Below are positions 26,601 through 34,323 of a DNA stretch of 34,323 nt, piece after piece. Every line of letters starts with the position of its first letter. Position 1 is the stretch's first letter. Under the pieces are notes generated by a model. The model was not told the origin of the DNA and did not search any database. It was given only the letters and a program-made list of their open reading frames with translations. Both the position numbers and the translations under genes were made by a program. Source of the stretch: Brucella tritici (GTDB lineage Bacteria; Pseudomonadota; Alphaproteobacteria; Rhizobiales; Rhizobiaceae); the NCBI RefSeq assembly GCF_008932295.1, contig NZ_WBWA01000037.1, forward strand, positions 1 to 34,323, read 5' to 3'.

Positions 26601-29600
26601 GCAATGTTCAGCCCACCGGTGCCCAAATTGTCGTCTTCACTGATTGCAAGCGCACCCGCCGTGATCGAAGTGCCACCGCTATAAGCGTTATGACCGGAAA
26701 GGGTGGTGGTGCCTGCTCCGGATTGGAGAACTGAGCCGGTTCCAGAAATGACCCCCGCAAAGTCGTGATCTCCGCTGTTGGCAAATTCGAAAATACCCAA
26801 ATTGGTGACATCGCCGGTAATCCAGCCCGCGCCGTTCAAACGAAGCGTACCATTCCGGATCAAGGTATTACCGCTGTAAGAATTTCCGGCATCCGTCAGA
26901 ACGAGCGTTCCGCTACCATCTTTCGTCAACTCGCCAGCGCCGGACAGCCTCCCATTGAGAGTGGCCGTTTGGCCCTGGGTGTCGATGACACCACCGGCCT
27001 CGTTAATCGTCATCGCCCGAGTGGTTGAAACGTCCGCGGAGAATTGCAGCGTTCCGCCATTGAAAATGACTGCGCCACCAGCTTGACCAAGGTTATAATC
27101 ATTGCCAACCTGGACGATACCGCCGTCAAGGAAACTGCTACTATAACTGTTTTGCCCTGCCAGAACGAGTGTACCTGCACCAGTCTTGTGCAGTTCGCCA
27201 CCCCTGATGACGCCGTTCAAGGTGCTGTTGCCCGTCATCGTATTGATAGTAGAACCCGTCGCTCCAAGCGTAATGTCTCTCGCGCTTGTCACTCCCTGGC
27301 TAAACTGCAGTTCAGCGCCCTGAGCAATCGCTACAGCGCCCGCAGCATCACCTAGATTCCCGTCATCCGAAATCTGCAGGATACCCGATTGGATGTCGGT
27401 TCCGCCCTGATAGCCGTTCGCACCACCCAGAACGAGCGTTCCCGTTCCAGTCTTATTCAGCACTCCGGTTCCGCTCAGCTTACCGGTGAGTGTATTGAAC
27501 CCGTCATCAACAACATTGATCGTACTGTTGGCATCGGTAAGATCGATATTGCGCGCAGTATTGAAACTCTCATCCAGACGCAGAGTTGCATTGCCGATGA
27601 TGATGCGGTTGCTGGCGTTCGCGCCGAAGTTCGCGTCTTCCAGAACCGCCAGCGTACCCGCGTCGATTTCGGTATCGCCTGTATAAGTGTTGGCACCGGT
27701 AAGGAGAAGCGTACCAGCTCCTGTCTTGGTAAGCTTACCTCCATCAATCACGCCTGATATCGAGTTATCGTACCCATCAACATCAATTGTTGCCCCGGCA
27801 CCACCCAGCGTCAGATCATGCGTCATGGTGAAGGTATCGCCAAACCGCAGTGTCGCATCGTTGACATAAAGGTGACTATGGGGGTTCCCCAGATTGCTGT
27901 TATCGCTGATCTGCAGTGTTCCCGCATTTACATGCAGGTCGCCGGTAAACGTATTGTCACCGCCCAGAACAAGCGTCCCGGTGCCGAGCTTGGTGAATTG
28001 TCCAGTACCGCCAATGACACCTGTAATCGTGTCGGTCTTGGCTCCGGTGTCGATGGTGCCACCATTCACCCCGATCGTATAGCCTCGCGTCGATGAGATA
28101 TCTTCAGCGAACTGGAGCGTACCGCCATCAAGCGTGACAGCGCCCGCGACATTCCCGAGATTATTATCGGCTGAAACGATCAGCCGACCGGCCAGAATAT
28201 CCGTGCCGCCACTATAGTTATTGCTTCCCGTGAGCGTTGTATCGCCAGCGCCCCTCTGAACCAGCTTTCCACGACCATCAATCCTATTGCCTAGTGTGAA
28301 ATTGCCAGAGCGGTCAACTGCCAGAACGGCATCAGGGTCTTCGTCCGGCTTTCCGATCATGATGTCACCGATCACACTGCCGGTCGTTCCACCATTTCCA
28401 AGCTGAAGCGTGCCAGCCTGAATAGTCGTGTCGCCTGTGTAATCATTATCCGCCGTGAGTATCAGAGTGCCCAGATCGCTTTTTTCCATGCCCTTTGAGC
28501 CGGAAAGAACCGAACCAACGGTAGCGGTAACGGTAGCATCTCCAGCACTGCCCACGCGTATGATCGGTGCAGCTGTAGAGCTGCTCTCAAGGGTCAGGGG
28601 ACCACCGGTAACGGAATAGCCGGTGGTTACAAACTGCATACCGCTTGTACTAACTGGCCCCTGGACCGTTACCGTACCGGATTGGCCGGAAAAAATCGCA
28701 AATTGAGCAGCGTTCCAAATATTATGCAGACCACCATTCTCAGCGGTCCAGTTTGTGGCTCCAGCTTCCCATATACCATCGCCACCCGTCAATGATCCGC
28801 TGGCGCTTGTTACAGTGCCATCCCAGTAACCAAGCTGCATTCCCTGAGTATTTGTAAAATAGTAGTCATGCCCGTTCTGATCACGGTTGAACGTAACGTC
28901 GCCAGGATTCACTCCCGACGGAAGAGTGCCTGGTGTCAATGCTCCAGTAATCGTTCCGTCTGCGTGGAACAGGTTGTACTGGCCAGGGCCAAAACCGCCA
29001 AGGTCGGCGACATTCACGACGTTGGCGTTGAAATTGAGATTGCCATTAACATTGAACAGCGTACCCGCATTAGCATCGAATGCACCGTAGGATACATTCA
29101 ACACACTTCCCGAAGCGAGCGTCAGATCACTCCCGAAATTGAGCGTGGAACCTTGCGTTCCTACAAGTGTGCCGCCGCTGTTAATCGTCGTATTTCCGCC
29201 AATGGTGCCCGCGCCTCCAAGCGAGGCACCACTCGCAACGGTGACAGCGCCGGAGCCGAGCGTGCCATCAACCATAAGTCCGCCAGCGCTCACCGTCGTA
29301 GCCCCGGTGAAACCCGAATTATCTCCGCTTAGTGTGAGATTGCCCGTGCCCTGCTTTTCCAGAGTGCCGGTTCCGCTGAGGACATTGGTGAAATCAATGT
29401 CATGGTCGCGATCGACGATCAAATTACTGTTGTTGAGTATGTTGCCGTTAATAGAGCCCTTGGTGCCATTGCCGATCTGCAACGTACCTTCGGAAATCGT
29501 CGTCAACCCCGTATAATCATTATCGCCGGTGACAGTCAGCTTGCCTGCGCCGCGCTTTTCAAATGTACCGGAGCCGCTGATTTTCTTATCGTAGGAAACG

Positions 29601-32600
29601 TCGTCCGAGCGGTTCATGACCAGAGCCGCATTGTTTACGATATCGCTGTTTATGCTTCCGCTCGCGCCGCCTGCACCGATCTGCAGCGTACCGCTATCAA
29701 TCGTGGTCAGACCGGTGTAGCTATTGTTACCCGTCAGGATGAGCGTACCGGCACCGGTTTGCTTCAACGATCCCGTTCCGGTGATTGTGCCTGCATAAGA
29801 GTAGGAATCAGAGCGTTTAAACTCCAGACTTCCGCTGTTCCTGACATTGCCGGATATGGCACCGCTTGCGCTATCGGCACCGACCTGCAGCGTGCCGCTC
29901 TCGATCACAGTATCGCCGGTATAGGTATTGGCGCCGGTCAAAATCGTACGGCCTGTGCCGCCTTGCCTCAGTATACCGGTACCGCTTACCACTCCTGAGA
30001 AGGTACTCGCATCGTTGCGGTTGAATACCAGCGTTCCGTTGTTGACAACATTGCCTGTGATCGATCCCGCCGCGCCGCCGCTGCCGAGCTGTAATGTACC
30101 TGCCGAAATCGTCGTGCCACCGCCATAGGTGTTGGCGCCAGTCAGAACCAGCGTTCCGCCACCCACCTTGGTCAGTGCCCCTGCACCGTCTATGACACCA
30201 TTGAGTGTATCGGTATTTGTACCGGTATCAATGGTGCCATTCCGGCTTGTGATATGGTAGGCGCGCGCGGATGTAATCGTGCCTGCGAGGTTAAGCGTAC
30301 CGCCATCCAGCGTCACGGCGCCACTTGATGCACCAAGCTTGTCGTCGCTGGCGACTTGCAACGTGCCGCCGCTGATGGTTGTGCCGCCAGCAAAGGTGTT
30401 TGTACCACTGAGAATAAGCGTACCCGCACCGCTCTTCACCACGGAACCGGAGCCGCTGATGTTACCGGCGTAGGTCTTGTTGTCACTGCGATTAAAGCTC
30501 AACGTACCGTTGTTCGTAACCGCGTTGCTGGCAAGCCAACCTGTTGTGCCGCCACTACCCACTTGCAGGGTACCAGCCGAAATCGTCGTGGCCCCTGTAT
30601 AGATGCTGTCACCAGTAAGGGTGAGCGTTCCCGCGCCTGATTTGGTCAGTGTGCCGCCACCACTGATCACACCGGCGTAGGTGAGATCGTTCGAACGGTT
30701 GAAAACCAGAGAAGCGCTGTTGACTATATTGCCTATAATTGAACCCGTCGTGCCGCCATTACCGATCTGCAACACACCAGCCGTAATCGAAGTCGAACCC
30801 GTCGCGGTATCGGCACCAGTCAGAATCATGGTGCCCGCGCCTCTCTTCGTCAGCGCGCCTGCACCGGTGATCGTACCAGAAAAAGTGCTGTTGCCAGCAG
30901 CGGTCTCAATCGTGCCGCCGCCAGCACCGAGCGTCACAGCCCGCGCATTGTCGAAGGCGGACGAAAGACGCAACGTGCCGCCGTTAAAGTTCAGGCCGCC
31001 AGATGTGGCGCCAAGATTGTTATTCGCACCAGCAACAAGCGTACCGCCATTGATATTCGTGCCGCCTGTGTAGATGTTAGTGCCAGACAAAACCAGCGTG
31101 CCCGCACCTGTCTTGGTCAGCGCACCACCGGCACCAAGGTTCTGCGAAACAGTAAAGGTGTTGCCGGCACTGTCGATATCAAAGCCGCCACCGCCCGCGT
31201 TCCATGCCATTGATCGGGTCGTGCTGTTAAAACTGTTTCCGGTAACTTTTAGCGTGCCACCATTAAAATTAATCCCGCTTCCGTTGCCACCAAGGGCGGC
31301 ATCCGAACTGACTGAGACTGTACCGCTGATGAGCCCGATATTACCGGTAAAGGTGTTGGCACCGCTTAACGTCAGCGTGCCGGTTCCATTGTATCTTAAG
31401 CCATTCGTACCGGAAATAACTCCAGAGAATGTGGAATCTCCACCCGTCAGGTTCAGGCGTGTGCCGCCCATGTTAACCTGACCGTTCCCCGAGAGGGTAC
31501 CAATGGCGAAGTCATCCTTGCCACTCGTAATACCGGTAGCATCAAATGAACTGGTCCCGCCATCCACCGTGATTGACGCTCCAGACGCTGTAGCTGCTCC
31601 GCTAAACTTCAGAGTACCACCACCTTGAGCACGAAGCTTGGTATTGGTCGCGGCTGTGTTGCCCTGGAATTCAACCGCGCCGCTATTGCCTGCGATTACT
31701 GTCGACGCATTAGCTCCGAGCATAATGTTGGACGCGGTGGCAAAATCTATCCCGTTAAACGTAATTTTTGAATTCGACCCATATGTCCCGAATGCAGCCG
31801 AGCCGTCCCCTTGAATCGACATCGTTCCCGGCAAGGCATCTGCACTGTTTCCGCCCGTGAATGTTTTGGTTGCACCACTTTCAGCAAGGACGCCATAAGC
31901 GCCTTTCCCTGTCGTGGATATTGAAGTTGCCGCATTCATCTGAACGCTTGAGCCAGCCCCCACCAGCCAGACACCGTGCCCATTCGAAGAAACCGTTGAA
32001 ATATTGACGTTATTGAGAACAACACTGGCTCCACCCGATACTGAAACCGCTTCAGCCGATGTTGCTCCCGTTGTTTGAATGCGCGTCCCAGTAGCGGTGA
32101 TTGTGCTACCCGCCCCGGTCGCATACAGACCAATGCCGCCAGCGCCATTGGCCAAAACGGTCGCAGAGCCTATCGTAAGCGCTCCACCGCCATTTACAGT
32201 GATACCATTCTTGCTGGCTGATTTGGCTGTAATCTTGACGCCATTCCCAATAGTTGCAGCCTTGCCACCTGCAATGACCACGGCATCTGCTCCCGTGGCC
32301 GTGATCTGAGTATTCGCACCTGTGATGGAAAGAGAAGAACCTGCATTCTTGCCGGTATAATAAACCGCACTTGCAGCAGCCGTGGTGATCGTGCTGTCTT
32401 GAATTTTCAGCACCCCTTCCTCACCATAAACGCCATAGGCGTTGCCCGTACCCGTTGTATTAACAGCGGTGCCAGTAATATTGCCTGTTGCTCCGCTGGC
32501 TATTGCAACACCCATGCCTACGACCGCTATACTGCCCCTGTTCAACGTAACAGTTGTTCCAGAATTTTGTGCAAATACACTCGCCGTATCATTAGGACTA

Positions 32601-33418
32601 GTGATTGGCCGCAAAGGGGAATCACTCGTGATGGTGACATCAGTTAACGTCGTCGTTCCGCCTTTAGCCCAAACAGCATAATATCCACGTCCACCGGTGA
32701 GATTAATCGAACCGCCAGTCATATTGATTGTTCCCCCCGCCACATCATTGACGAGGCCGGAACCTGAAACGGCGTCCTTTGCAATCTGGTCGCTAATAAC
32801 ATTCACCGTTACGTTATTCAATGTTGCCGTACCGGAGCTCCCCGCAAAAACACCAGCTGAGGTTGAAAATATTCCATGCAGATTAATGGTCGTACCGGTA
32901 GCAGTTAACGAAGAACCAGCTCCCGAAACCGCAGCCGCCCTTTTGCCAGAACTATCATTGGCTGCATTAACAGTGATTATATTATCACCAGCCAAAGTAA
33001 TCTTATTGGCACCATTAACCACTAAACCATCCCTACTTGTGACGGTAATAGTATCTCCAATGCCCAAACTCTGATTTGTCACCGTACTCGTATAAGCCTG
33101 CGCTGCTGCAGCCCGATGACTGCTCAGAGCCAGACCGGAAACCGACAGCGCCAATATCAGTGCTGCCTGCGCCAAAAGGCTGCCGCTTCCTGCGGCCTCG
33201 CCTGCCTGCCCCGGAACAGGACGGAAATTCCAAGGCCTGCGTTCAACGCCCTGGACTGACGCACCACCCCAAAGCTCGCGAGAAACGAAGTTGCGGTTGT
33301 TCTCGTCGCGAAATTTTCCAGCAAAGCAGCAATCAATCACGCTGTAAGGTCCCTTGGCAAAAAAGCGCGCCACAACGCGCCGGAAACACATTCTAATTAA
33401 CAGTGCTGGCACACACAT
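20678..33418 (-). CDS. Giant PATR-repeat autotransporter (type Va secretion)
   Basis: 4246 residues. Residues 1-79 form a long, Cys- and Arg-containing extension before a hydrophobic stretch (80-99) and a cleavage site near AAAAQA (about 108). The passenger is Gly/Ser/Thr/Asn-rich, and I saw no Cys in it. After a first beta-helical part (about 110-560) come dozens of PATR repeats of the form GAGTLVLTGANTYTGGT plus ISAGTLQLG, as in AIDA/pertactin-type beta-helices. Three long homologous modules interrupt them. A PDPVDPNKPTGPRY linker leads to a C-terminal autotransporter barrel of about 280 residues ending in FKVKW, an aromatic end as needed for Bam assembly. Expected role: surface adhesion or aggregation, like Brucella/Ochrobactrum BmaC-type adhesins. 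The start is the first ATG; no strong SD is visible. Confidence 0.9.
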   Translation of the reverse strand: MCVPALLIRMCFRRVVARFFAKGPYSVIDCCFAGKFRDENNRNFVSRELWGGASVQGVERRPWNFRPVPGQAGEAAGSGSLLAQAALILALSVSGLALSSHRAAAAQAYTSTVTNQSLGIGDTITVTSRDGLVVNGANKITLAGDNIITVNAANDSSGKRAAAVSGAGSSLTATGTTINLHGIFSTSAGVFAGSSGTATLNNVTVNVISDQIAKDAVSGSGLVNDVAGGTINMTGGSINLTGGRGYYAVWAKGGTTTLTDVTITSDSPLRPITSPNDTASVFAQNSGTTVTLNRGSIAVVGMGVAIASGATGNITGTAVNTTGTGNAYGVYGEEGVLKIQDSTITTAAASAVYYTGKNAGSSLSITGANTQITATGADAVVIAGGKAATIGNGVKITAKSASKNGITVNGGGALTIGSATVLANGAGGIGLYATGAGSTITATGTRIQTTGATSAEAVSVSGGASVVLNNVNISTVSSNGHGVWLVGAGSSVQMNAATSISTTGKGAYGVLAESGATKTFTGGNSADALPGTMSIQGDGSAAFGTYGSNSKITFNGIDFATASNIMLGANASTVIAGNSGAVEFQGNTAATNTKLRAQGGGTLKFSGAATASGASITVDGGTSSFDATGITSGKDDFAIGTLSGNGQVNMGGTRLNLTGGDSTFSGVISGTNGLRYNGTGTLTLSGANTFTGNIGLISGTVSVSSDAALGGNGSGINFNGGTLKVTGNSFNSTTRSMAWNAGGGGFDIDSAGNTFTVSQNLGAGGALTKTGAGTLVLSGTNIYTGGTNINGGTLVAGANNNLGATSGGLNFNGGTLRLSSAFDNARAVTLGAGGGTIETAAGNSTFSGTITGAGALTKRGAGTMILTGADTATGSTSITAGVLQIGNGGTTGSIIGNIVNSASLVFNRSNDLTYAGVISGGGTLTKSGAGTLTLTGDSIYTGATTISAGTLQVGSGGTTGWLASNAVTNNGTLSFNRSDNKTYAGNISGSGSVVKSGAGTLILSGTNTFAGGTTISGGTLQVASDDKLGASSGAVTLDGGTLNLAGTITSARAYHITSRNGTIDTGTNTDTLNGVIDGAGALTKVGGGTLVLTGANTYGGGTTISAGTLQLGSGGAAGSITGNVVNNGTLVFNRNDASTFSGVVSGTGILRQGGTGRTILTGANTYTGDTVIESGTLQVGADSASGAISGNVRNSGSLEFKRSDSYSYAGTITGTGSLKQTGAGTLILTGNNSYTGLTTIDSGTLQIGAGGASGSINSDIVNNAALVMNRSDDVSYDKKISGSGTFEKRGAGKLTVTGDNDYTGLTTISEGTLQIGNGTKGSINGNILNNSNLIVDRDHDIDFTNVLSGTGTLEKQGTGNLTLSGDNSGFTGATTVSAGGLMVDGTLGSGAVTVASGASLGGAGTIGGNTTINSGGTLVGTQGSTLNFGSDLTLASGSVLNVSYGAFDANAGTLFNVNGNLNFNANVVNVADLGGFGPGQYNLFHADGTITGALTPGTLPSGVNPGDVTFNRDQNGHDYYFTNTQGMQLGYWDGTVTSASGSLTGGDGIWEAGATNWTAENGGLHNIWNAAQFAIFSGQSGTVTVQGPVSTSGMQFVTTGYSVTGGPLTLESSSTAAPIIRVGSAGDATVTATVGSVLSGSKGMEKSDLGTLILTADNDYTGDTTIQAGTLQLGNGGTTGSVIGDIMIGKPDEDPDAVLAVDRSGNFTLGNRIDGRGKLVQRGAGDTTLTGSNNYSGGTDILAGRLIVSADNNLGNVAGAVTLDGGTLQFAEDISSTRGYTIGVNGGTIDTGAKTDTITGVIGGTGQFTKLGTGTLVLGGDNTFTGDLHVNAGTLQISDNSNLGNPHSHLYVNDATLRFGDTFTMTHDLTLGGAGATIDVDGYDNSISGVIDGGKLTKTGAGTLLLTGANTYTGDTEIDAGTLAVLEDANFGANASNRIIIGNATLRLDESFNTARNIDLTDANSTINVVDDGFNTLTGKLSGTGVLNKTGTGTLVLGGANGYQGGTDIQSGILQISDDGNLGDAAGAVAIAQGAELQFSQGVTSARDITLGATGSTINTMTGNSTLNGVIRGGELHKTGAGTLVLAGQNSYSSSFLDGGIVQVGNDYNLGQAGGAVIFNGGTLQFSADVSTTRAMTINEAGGVIDTQGQTATLNGRLSGAGELTKDGSGTLVLTDAGNSYSGNTLIRNGTLRLNGAGWITGDVTNLGIFEFANSGDHDFAGVISGTGSVLQSGAGTTTLSGHNAYSGGTSITAGALAISEDDNLGTGGLNIANNATLRLNNSFALNHAIELNGGGTIDTGANNNTLADVVSGTGALTKIGTGKLSLSGANSYNGGTVINGGILQIEADSNLGAANGAVTMADGTTLELTNDISMDRAFTLNGEATIQTDDGTSTISQVVGGNGGLTKAGEGTLVLEGVNTYKGDTSINNGVLRVDSDQNLGDTSGTLSFNGGELQVAGSDFNSTRSVVLQAGGGTIDSMLNIAEMSGSITGAGKLTKIGEGQLVLSGDNTYSGGTSIEQGALQIGGSDGLTGSITGNIENNGILVFSRDTLTYGGDIAGSGKLEQSGVGTTVLTGSVNLDGGTTIAEGGTLQIGDGTTNGSFKSNVVNDGTFAFNAFANTNIDFNNVLSGNGVLNQNGAGSATFTGDSSAFEGTTNVTAGSLYVNGTLGSAASTMTVTTNGTLAGGGTIGGDTTIAGTLKGQDGTTLTFLGGLTMQAGSTIDVAYGTRNPDGNGLFNVQGTLALQGSTVNITSFGGFGPGSYRLFDYQNTYSNTGSGLIIGTVPDGQSSDAYIVYDDDNKQINIMNTAGARLNIWQGGDGSWNQTGLNWHDENNPGVAGAWKNYEFAIFNAPVGTVAVDTGIQASGMAFQTDGYSLTGTNSITLAHDPNTPSTDRPIIRVGDATEDGRAMTATIAAPIGGTEGLQKTDYGTLVLTGANTYTGGTDVLNGTLELGDGGTIIETEGVSVDADGPEKATFAVNKTGTFSFGGVISGAGQFAQKGTGETILTANNSYSGGTSITAGTLSISAENNLGNINGQVAIDGGTLKYNQGFSSTRAIALGAGNGTIETDDTTNDTTINSGISGAGGLTKGGAGTLILAKDNTYVGDTTIAGGMLQLGNGGTTGKILGNVNTGGDASNKGTLVFDMSSNPNFSGTISGFGNVEQSGSDTLTLKGTNTYGGGTTINSGTLAVSADANMGNASGSLTIKNGTLQNTAQFTMDRDVVVGDAGATFQNDADLTLAGNMTGTTDWSKLGSGKLIINGNASTATGTASINDGYLQVNSELGGSVNLASTTAAVGGAGKIDGDVNVGSGTLRGQGGQTLTIGGNLTLAANSTTNVQWGSVSQQAAFHVDGNLTMDGTLNVGDTGGFGRGTYKLFTYDGTLTDNGLSFGDVPGGQATKDRMSVVTAYTGSVYIVNTSGAKVQFWNGEGTLADIGNHQIVGGDGTWAATAANWSDDQASVLAPFDDGSFAFFGGKKGNVTVDDTAGQINTAGMRFVVDGYVINGDSLNLTSTTGAPIIAVGDGTVDGAATTATIGSELTGNQGLNKTELGKLVLTGQNTYTGGTTVSNGILQLGDGTNSGDIEGDVIIANNVDGQGTLSFKQGSDYTFAGNITGGGKVTQDGANTTLTLSGGNSFSGGLTVNSGTVKAGSNNALGSGLLTVGNNGRVDLGNTSNTVGGLAGTGAINIGSGTFTVNETADSTYGGVLSGTGDFTKSGAADLTLAGSNQYTGATLVNQGTLIQGSQDAFSSASAYTTARNGTLDLGGYDTTVSSLDNGGTVNLSDLTAGTTLTVAGNYTGSNGTLVINTVLGDDNSRTDRLKVGGDTSGTTNLQVVNRGGIGGQTVNGIEVVDVAGQSNGTFSLVSDYTTKDNKKAIWAGAYAYTLQQGSGSGNKDGNWYLVSRYGDPDPVDPNKPTGPRYGAGVPVYQGYGENMQALNKLPTLQERVGNRYWTGENGDGQTNGAMVDGNGIWARIEGAYNRLEPQSVTGVKQDINTFIMQAGVDGQFYEDDNGKLVAGITGQYGTAHGSSSSFFGDGYTDTRAWSLGATATWYGNNGFYVDMQGQLTWFDNDLSSDDMNSSLASGAKAFGYAMSVEAGQRVAIDDHWSLTPQAQLMWSSLDADAFQDVMGNRVGLDNANSLTARLGLAASYRSDWTGEDGRMVNTSVYGVANLYQSFLGGMRINVAGVDIDTDTDKTWAGIGAGGSYAWEDQKYAVYGEGSINTSLNHFANSYALKGTVGFKVKW
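22730..23590 (-). repeat. Autotransporter passenger module, copy 3
   Basis: About 285 residues: GGAGKIDGDVNV, GGFGRGTYKLF, NTSGAKVQFW, GGDGTWAATAANW, FAFFGGKKG, PIIAVGDG, TATIGSELTG, then back into PATR (NKTELGKLVLTG). Homologous in order to the modules at 24.6-25.4 and 28.4-29.2 kb. Boundaries are approximate. Confidence 0.7.
24590..25430 (-). repeat. Autotransporter passenger module, copy 2
   Basis: GGGTIGGDTTIAG, GGFGPGSYRLF, NTAGARLNIW, GGDGSWNQTGLNW, FAIFNAPVG, PIIRVGDA, TATIAAPIGG, then QKTDYGTLVLTG. Same block order as copies 1 and 3. Boundaries are approximate. Confidence 0.7.
28440..29250 (-). repeat. Autotransporter passenger module, copy 1
   Basis: GGAGTIGGNTTI, GGFGPGQYNLF, NTQGMQLGYW, GGDGIWEAGATNW, FAIFSGQSG, PIIRVGSAG, TATVGSVLSG, then EKSDLGTLILT. 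Same block order as copies 2 and 3. Boundaries are approximate. Confidence 0.7.
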
Positions 33419-33473
33419 TGAGACTAACTATAATAAAAATTAGAATCATGGCGACCATCATCAAAATACGCAC

Positions 33474-33502
33474 ATTATTTATTCAATAAACCAAGCAGTC
33501 AA
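33474..33502 (-). promoter_or_regulatory. Candidate promoter of autotransporter
   Basis: On the minus strand TTGACT (33502-33497) and AATAAT (33479-33474) are 17 nt apart, about 55 nt before the autotransporter ATG, in an AT-rich stretch (33420-33580). The -10 is a poor match, so confidence is low. Confidence 0.35.
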
Positions 33503-33991
33503 TAGTCCAAGGTTGAATGTATTATATTGTATTTTAGTTATTCTATATTTATTGATACTATATTAGAAATTACTGCTTGTTATGGCTAATTATCATTGTC
33601 ATTTTAAGTGGCAATATAATAGCCGTTCTTGCGTAAAACCGACCGGCCAGAGCGCGCTTCTACAAAGGAAGCCGCGCCCTATCCTTTTGTTTTCGCGCAC
33701 ATATCATTGCGAACGAAGCTGGATCGCAAAGCTATCCAGTGGTGACAAAGGATTGATTCACGCGGTGCTTAAATATGTTTCATCAGATCGCCCCACGCGC
33801 AAAGATCAGCGAGCCTGCAAGCCATCCGAGAAAAGGGCCTTCACTTGTAGCAGGGCCGCCAGATGCTGAATGCAGGCCCGGTCGGCGCCGCTGATCGGCG
33901 TACTGCCGGATGGAGCAGCACATTCGGTCACGCACCATCCGGCAATAATCTCAACTGAGGCTTCCGGCAGAAGCCAGCCTCAACCCCGCCT
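33503..33991. other. Intergenic upstream of autotransporter; hairpins, no gene
   Basis: Very AT-rich to about 33580, then mixed. Two dyads near the right: GCCGGATGG (33905-33913) with its inverse (33935-33943), and CCCCGCC (33984-33990) with GGCGGGG (33999-34005). They could be terminators for a decayed gene. The open frame 33582-33869 (+) is Arg/Ser/Lys-rich with no SD and is not supported. Confidence 0.4.
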
Positions 33992-34054
33992 ATGACACGG
34001 CGGGGGACGCCCTTTGTCTATTTTTGCAGGGTCGCGCGAACAGTATCGGTCTGG

Positions 34055-34228
34055 ATGATTAGCTGGTGCGCCTTCGTTGTGATCCTGGCATTTTGCGCCC
34101 TTATCTCAGTGTTTCCTTTGCTGATTATCACATTTCCCTTCAACAGCGTCTCATTCTCAGACGTTTGCCTGATTTGGTCGGCGCTCATCTTGATTGCGGG
34201 GCTTATACATTTGAGGCCGGAACGTTAA
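34055..34228 (+). CDS. Small hydrophobic protein, doubtful
   Basis: 57 residues from the ATG at 34055. The frame is open to 33992, but that ATG lies in a GC hairpin loop. Two hydrophobic stretches (WCAFVVILAFCALISVF, then a short linker and CLIWSALILIAGLIHL) make it a two-pass membrane peptide, ending RPER. SD is weak. The stop codon falls in the loop of a perfect hairpin, which favours a real transcript end. Family not recognised. Confidence 0.4.
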   Translation: MISWCAFVVILAFCALISVFPLLIITFPFNSVSFSDVCLIWSALILIAGLIHLRPER

Positions 34229-34244
34229 ACTTCGTTCCGGCCTC
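34213..34244 (+). terminator. Perfect 12-bp hairpin at ORF end
   Basis: GAGGCCGGAACG (34213-34224) is exactly inverted at 34233-34244 around an 8-nt loop holding the TAA of the small ORF. No T-run follows, but the strength and position suggest a terminator. It could be bidirectional. Confidence 0.5.
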
Positions 34245-34323
34245 TATGTCATTGTGGTGAATGCAACACCGCAATGGCTGCTGCAAAGCGGTTGAGCCCA
34301 TCGGGGCGTGAACTTTCGTTCGT

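Noticed and set aside
20678..33418. Regularly spaced repeats resembling a CRISPR array
   Set aside because: The repeats are degenerate, in frame and encode PATR units; no identical repeats with unique spacers and no cas genes.
33582..33869. 95-residue plus-strand frame
   Set aside because: No SD, irregular basic composition and no recognisable motif.

Overview
The window looks like an accessory region of an alphaproteobacterial chromosome, most likely Rhizobiales and plausibly Brucella/Ochrobactrum. This rests on family-level evidence: a DUF3768 gene, two matches to the alphaproteobacterial general-stress (EcfG) promoter GGAAC-N16-CGTT, a FNT-family channel, and a very large PATR-repeat autotransporter. 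Species assignment is inference.

Bases 1-4500, mostly minus strand and AT-rich, hold two small mobile-element modules. The first is an excisionase-type HTH protein, a basic protein of unknown function and a protein with all three motifs of HUH (rolling-circle) Rep nucleases. The second is a compact tyrosine recombinase, a DUF3768 protein and a predicted papain-like cysteine peptidase. Bases 4.7-7.9 kb hold a three-gene minus-strand operon: DUF805-SHOCT membrane protein, superinfection-immunity-like SHOCT membrane protein, and a 682-residue exported Cys-containing protein. Two small XRE regulators follow; the second has a perfect 16-bp inverted-repeat operator that contains a promoter reading either way. 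A GC-rich divergent SDR/HxlR pair comes next (8.8-10.1 kb).

Bases 10.3-14.5 kb are a defence segment: an overlapping gene pair matching Gabija (GajA-type OLD ATPase/Toprim nuclease and GajB-type UvrD-like helicase), followed by a probable PD-(D/E)XK nuclease. It ends at an inverted repeat and the 3' part of a tRNA-Ser (anticodon CGA) with no 5' half. This is the expected attachment-site scar of an island inserted in a tRNA gene, so the DNA to its left is probably island and the intact tRNA lies off the left edge.

Bases 14.8-18.4 kb carry a small Pro-rich exported protein, a 42-residue membrane protein behind an EcfG-type promoter, a FNT channel, an IS701-like transposase remnant, a Cys-rich four-helix copper-binding protein behind a second EcfG-type promoter, and a frameshifted small membrane-anchored protein. 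A second, P4-type integrase sits at 18.4-19.7 kb on the minus strand.

Bases 20.1-33.4 kb are dominated by one 4246-codon minus-strand gene for a type V autotransporter: extended signal region, huge beta-helical passenger made of PATR repeats interrupted by three long homologous modules, and a C-terminal beta-barrel. A possible terminator follows it and a candidate promoter precedes it. The right end holds one small hydrophobic ORF ending inside a perfect 12-bp hairpin. No complete tRNA, rRNA or CRISPR array was found.
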